Assembly: GCA_946482635.1 (NCBI GenBank)
Contig: CAMLSG010000205.1
Coordinates: 1 to 9,728 of the forward strand
Reading direction: 5' to 3'
DNA from: an uncultured Duganella sp.
GTDB taxonomy: Bacteria; Pseudomonadota; Gammaproteobacteria; Burkholderiales; Burkholderiaceae
DNA length: 9,728 bases
A model generated the notes under the pieces. The model made no database searches, was not told where the DNA came from, and saw only the letters and a list, made by a program, of their open reading frames with translations. Positions 7,534 through 9,728 of the stretch are shown piece by piece (position 1 is the stretch's first letter; each line of letters starts with the position of its first letter). The translations under genes were made by a program, and so were the position numbers.

Positions 7534-9347
7534 GCGCTCGCCTTCGGACGCCATCGATGCAATGGATTGGGCACGGTTTGCAGGCGCGCTTCGGTTTCCG
7601 CGAACAGGCGGCGCTTGGCCAGTTGCTCGATCCGGATGGCTGGAGCAAACAGGTCGAATGCCGCAAAGCGTTCGGCAAGTTCGGGATGGCGCGCCTGGTA
7701 GCGGCCGATACTGGCCGCGATGCGGCTCCAGAAGTCGGCTTCCGCCAGGCCGTAGTGCCGCTGCAGGAACATCGCCAGTTCGCCGAAGTTGATGAAGAAT
7801 ACGGCGTCGTGGAAGTAGTCGCGCACCTCCTCCGGCGACGTGCTTTCCATTCCCGCCGTGGCGTTGACCTGCTTGCGGAACGATGGCGTCGGCAGCAACT
7901 GCGGGCAGATGCCAGGATCAGCCAGGTATTGGCGCACGAAGCGCAAGCCGCCCGGCAAATCCTTGAGCGCGATGCGGCCGGGCAGGCCGGCGCGATGGAT
8001 CAGCACGATGTTCTGTGCATGGGCCTCCATGCCGATGCCTTGCGCATAGAGCAGGTGAATCAGCGGCGGCAGCGAGGCTTCCAGCAGCGCATCCAGCCAC
8101 GGCAACAGGCCATGCTGCTCGACCCACGGCGCGATGAAGGGGCGGCCATCCGTTTCACACTGCGAGAGGCCGGAAAACGGTGCGGCGGCTTCGCCAGCCT
8201 GCAAGGCCCGGTCGGCACTTTCGCGCCAGACCGCGCCCAGCATGCCGTATTGCGCTGCCTGCAGCGCCAGCGGCAGACCGGCATCGCGGTAAGTGATGCC
8301 GGCCACTTCGCGCAGGAACACCAGGCCGGTAGCACGCAGCGCTGCGTCGCGCTGCAGGATATCGTTCAGCCAGTCCGATACCGGCGGTGCGTTTTCCACG
8401 TTATGGCAGGACAGGATGCGGTCGGCCGAGGTGTTGACGATGCCGATCGGCAGTTTGACATGGGCGGCCAGCGGGCGCGTGGCGTTGGCCAGCGAACGGA
8501 TCGATTGCAAGGGCCGGTACACGTCGCTGCCTTCGCCAAGCCAGACCAGGTCGCGGCTGTGCAGCAAGGGGAACAGCTGGCTGGCGATCCTCTCGCGCCA
8601 ATGCCACGGGTGCGCCGGCAACAGCCAGTAATCGTCCGGTTCCAGTCCCATGGCGGTCAGCCTGGCGCTGAAATGCGCGTACTGCTCTTCGCCTGCTTCG
8701 CTGCGCAGGAAGGATGGCAAGTCGATGTCGCGGCAGGCGGCGGCGTTGGCCTTGGCGCGCCGCAGCGCCAGCCAGGACAAGCGTACCGCCGGGGCAAACT
8801 CGGGCCCGTAAGCGGCATTGTCGAGCGGATCGAAGCCGACGCGCGATTTGTAGCAGGGGTGGTAGGGGTGCGCGTCCTGCAACTGGCCTTCCAAGGCGGT
8901 CAGGTCGCGCCCCTCGCCATCTTGCCGGCGTGTATAGCGTGCCAGCGTATCTTTTTGCAGCGTCTGTTGCAGCTCATGCAAGAAGCGGTGCAGCAGGCCC
9001 TCGTCGGTATCGATCAAGGCCCCAGCTTCGAGCACGAATTCCTGCAGCGATGCGACGGGACGCGTGCCATCGGGCGCGCTGCGCAAGATCGAAGCGCCAT
9101 CCAACCGGATACGGCCGAAGCTCTCGCTGATGCGGCCCTTGCAGCGATAGGCTACCGGCTGGCCGGCCGCCGTCCGGCCGGGAATATGGAAGCACACGCC
9201 GTCATCTTCTTGCGTGATTTCCGCAGCCAGCACCTGCTCGAACAGCAGTGCCTCGATCAGTTGGCGCAGCACACGCTGTTGCGCGGCCAGGTAGTGTTGC
9301 GAAGACAGGGCTTCCGCAAACAAGTCCCAGGTGACGGGCGAAGTCAT
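7530..9347 (-). CDS. NIS siderophore synthetase 1, IucA/IucC family (possibly PvsB/SbnC/AcsA-like)
   Basis: This 605-residue protein is the first full-size gene of the operon. Family motifs in order are HPYHPCYKSRVGF (160-172) with NAAYGPEF shortly after (177-184), LPAHPWHW (243-250), PLQSIRSLANATRP (279-292), KLPIGIVNTSADR (298-310), NVENAP (316-321), the catalytic-type GIGMEAHAQN (437-446) and ALKDLPGG (460-467). It differs clearly from the other synthetase, with SIRSLAN for TSSVRTL and AQGIGMEAH for AHGVVFEPH, so the two are not recent duplicates and probably act at different steps. The motif style suggests a PvsB/SbnC-like enzyme, which in known pathways uses alpha-ketoglutarate, but a second citrate is equally possible. 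I chose ATG 9347, which has GGAG 7 bases upstream and an ATGA overlap with a short leader ORF. An in-frame GTG at 9380 would add 11 residues of low-quality sequence. The family is certain; the substrate is not. Confidence 0.92.
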   Translation of the reverse strand: MTSPVTWDLFAEALSSQHYLAAQQRVLRQLIEALLFEQVLAAEITQEDDGVCFHIPGRTAAGQPVAYRCKGRISESFGRIRLDGASILRSAPDGTRPVASLQEFVLEAGALIDTDEGLLHRFLHELQQTLQKDTLARYTRRQDGEGRDLTALEGQLQDAHPYHPCYKSRVGFDPLDNAAYGPEFAPAVRLSWLALRRAKANAAACRDIDLPSFLRSEAGEEQYAHFSARLTAMGLEPDDYWLLPAHPWHWRERIASQLFPLLHSRDLVWLGEGSDVYRPLQSIRSLANATRPLAAHVKLPIGIVNTSADRILSCHNVENAPPVSDWLNDILQRDAALRATGLVFLREVAGITYRDAGLPLALQAAQYGMLGAVWRESADRALQAGEAAAPFSGLSQCETDGRPFIAPWVEQHGLLPWLDALLEASLPPLIHLLYAQGIGMEAHAQNIVLIHRAGLPGRIALKDLPGGLRFVRQYLADPGICPQLLPTPSFRKQVNATAGMESTSPEEVRDYFHDAVFFINFGELAMFLQRHYGLAEADFWSRIAASIGRYQARHPELAERFAAFDLFAPAIRIEQLAKRRLFAETEARLQTVPNPLHRWRPKASA

Positions 9348-9382
9348 ACCGCCGCTCCGGCGGCAGCGAAGTTGGTCCACAT
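9344..9382 (-). CDS. Possible 12-codon leader ORF coupled to synthetase 1
   Basis: ATG at 9382 opens a 12-codon frame encoding MWTNFAAAGAAV. Its TGA (9346-9344) overlaps the synthetase ATG as ATGA. An AAGGA lies 7 bases before its ATG, a better-placed ribosome-binding site than that of the alternative GTG start of the synthetase. ATGA coupling is also used at two later junctions of this operon, which makes translation of the leader plausible. No codon run suggests amino acid attenuation. It could equally be chance, since short frames are common in GC-rich DNA. No function is claimed for the peptide itself. Confidence 0.35.
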   Translation of the reverse strand: MWTNFAAAGAAV

Positions 9383-9408
9383 AGGGGATTCCTTAGAAAG
9401 CGTGCCAA

Positions 9409-9439
9409 GCCAAGGGAATGCCGGATCGCGTTCCCTGGC
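9409..9439 (-). other. Hairpin in the 5' leader of the siderophore operon
   Basis: On the transcript (minus strand) GCCAGGGAA (9439-9431) can pair with TTCCCTTGGC (9418-9409), with one bulged base and a 12-base loop. It lies about 27 bases before the leader ORF. A second TTCCCT stands earlier in the transcript (9478-9473) and could compete for the same GGGAA, allowing alternative folds. It has no U-run after it, so it is not a terminator. It may affect RNA stability or ribosome access, but that is inference. Confidence 0.4.
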
Positions 9440-9524
9440 AAAACCTCAATGACTGGCAGCTTTCCGCAACTTAGGGAAGCCCGCTGGCTGTGTGGTGAGC
9501 AGTGAATAAAAATGCAACTCACCG

Positions 9525-9553
9525 ATCATAATACAAATGAGAATCATTTGCAA
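9525..9553 (-). promoter_or_regulatory. Fur-controlled promoter of the siderophore operon
   Basis: On the minus strand a -35 element TTGCAA (9553-9548) and a -10 element TATGAT (9530-9525) are separated by exactly 17 bases. The spacer contains a perfect 7-bp inverted repeat with a 3-base centre, CAAATGA-GAA-TCATTTG (9534-9550). It matches the Fur consensus GATAATGATAATCATTATC at about 13 of 19 positions (9533-9551). A repressor bound here would cover both promoter elements, the standard Fur arrangement for iron uptake genes. The start point should be near 9518, giving an untranslated leader of about 135 bases to the short ORF or 170 to the synthetase ATG. An alternative TTATTG-17-TATTAT pair overlaps three bases further upstream. 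Confidence 0.85.
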
Positions 9554-9587
9554 TAAGATCGCTGAATCGAAACGGGAGGGGCAAATG

Positions 9588-9610
9588 AAAACGGAGCCGC
9601 CAGGGCTCCG
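9588..9610 (-). terminator. Intrinsic terminator of the gene entering from the right edge
   Basis: On the minus strand CGGAGCC (9610-9604) pairs with GGCTCCG (9598-9592) around a 5-base loop, followed at once by TTTT (9591-9588). The seven-pair GC-rich stem with a short T-run fits a rho-independent terminator for the gene ending at 9668. It lies about 35 bases upstream of the siderophore promoter, which reads in the same direction, so it would shield the iron-controlled operon from read-through. Confidence 0.7.
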
Positions 9611-9617
9611 CTTCTCA

Positions 9618-9666
9618 AAAAAGGGGTACGTCCCCTTTTTTCAAAAAAGGGGACGTACCCCTTTTT
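9618..9666. repeat. Perfect 24-bp inverted repeat with one-base centre (extragenic palindrome)
   Basis: The left arm (9618-9641) is A5-GGGG-TACGT-CCCC-T6 and the right arm (9643-9666) is its exact reverse complement, with C9642 between them. Each arm can also fold on itself through GGGG/CCCC and A-run/T-run pairing, so the unit can form one long hairpin or two small ones. It begins one base after the stop codon of the right-edge gene, between that stop and the terminator. The GGGG-N5-CCCC core with A and T flanks recalls REP-like repeats linked to RAYT transposases in other proteobacteria; that link is inferred, and no transposase gene is in the window. Confidence 0.85.
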
Positions 9667-9667
9667 C

Positions 9668-9728
9668 TTATACGACGATGGTCTGGTGCTCGCCTTCCGC
9701 GCGGGCGCGGATCTTGCCGATGCGGGAG
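9668..9728 (-). CDS. Unidentified gene, last 19 codons only
   Basis: The minus-strand frame enters from the right edge and ends in TAA at 9670-9668. The visible C-terminus is SRIGKIRARAEGEHQTIVV. Almost every codon ends in G or C, as in the genes nearby, and a terminator hairpin follows, so this is very probably a real coding end. I do not recognise the protein. The terminator and the separate Fur promoter indicate that it is not part of the siderophore operon. Confidence 0.65.
   Translation of the reverse strand, partial: SRIGKIRARAEGEHQTIVV

Noticed and set aside
6439..7701. Plus-strand frame of 420 codons opposite the MFS gene
   Set aside because: Highly Gln/Arg/Gly-rich product typical of an antisense reading of a membrane protein; no domain visible.
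7506..9452. Plus-strand open frame of 648 codons opposite synthetase 1
   Set aside because: It is antisense to a gene with clear IucA/IucC motifs and has Arg/Gln/Ala-rich sequence without any family motif. Long antisense frames are expected in GC-rich coding DNA.
9202..9522. 106-codon minus-strand frame starting at a GTG near the transcription start
   Set aside because: No ribosome-binding site, start lies at the predicted transcript 5' end, and most of the frame overlaps synthetase 1 without a recognisable domain.
9585..9728. Plus-strand ATG at 9585 with a strong GGAGGGG before it, open to the right edge
   Set aside because: The frame runs through a terminator hairpin and the palindrome and then antisense to a GC3-rich coding end; it looks like chance.
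1..9728. tRNA or rRNA genes, CRISPR array, insertion sequence or integrase
   Set aside because: No clover-leaf, spaced repeats, transposase motif or terminal repeats were seen apart from the palindrome at 9618-9666.

Overview
The window looks like chromosome from a GC-rich (roughly 60% or more) Gram-negative bacterium, most likely a betaproteobacterium of the Oxalobacteraceae type (Massilia, Janthinobacterium or Duganella relatives). This rests on the base composition, the outer-membrane TonB receptor, the style of the encoded proteins and a GGGGTACGTCCCC-type extragenic palindrome. The genus is inferred; no rRNA or marker gene is present.

The core is a five-gene minus-strand operon, about 9.5 to 1.1 kb, for a citrate-type (carboxylate) siderophore. 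In transcription order it holds an IucA/IucC-family NIS synthetase (9347-7530), an MFS transporter (7533-6331), a second NIS synthetase of the citrate-activating type (6295-4466), a fold-type III PLP decarboxylase (4469-3249) and a TonB-dependent siderophore receptor (3208-1142). ATGA start/stop overlaps join synthetase 1 to the MFS gene and synthetase 2 to the decarboxylase; the other gaps are about 35 and 40 bases. Upstream lies one convincing promoter (TTGCAA-17-TATGAT) whose spacer holds a Fur-box-like palindrome, so iron starvation should switch the whole unit on. The inferred pathway has one synthetase joining citrate to an amino-acid-derived amine or alcohol, the decarboxylase removing the amino acid carboxylate, and the other synthetase adding a second carboxylate. 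The MFS protein would export the product and the receptor recover it. The order matches pvsB-C-D-E of vibrioferrin clusters without the ATP-grasp gene pvsA. The gene content also fits a rhizoferrin-like product, so the exact siderophore is open.

The operon leader (about 9518 to 9348) holds a strong hairpin, a possible competing pairing, and a 12-codon ORF whose stop overlaps the start of synthetase 1 as ATGA.

To the left (1-1140) are a divergent pair unrelated to iron: the N-terminal part of a membrane fatty acid hydroxylase/sterol desaturase (minus, running off the left edge) and a secreted DUF1579-like protein (plus). The 161-base gap between them has overlapping inverted repeats. The DUF1579-like gene converges on the receptor gene with one base between their stop codons.

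To the right (9588-9728) are the last 19 codons of an unidentified minus-strand gene, its terminator hairpin, and between them a perfect 24-bp inverted repeat with a one-base centre.
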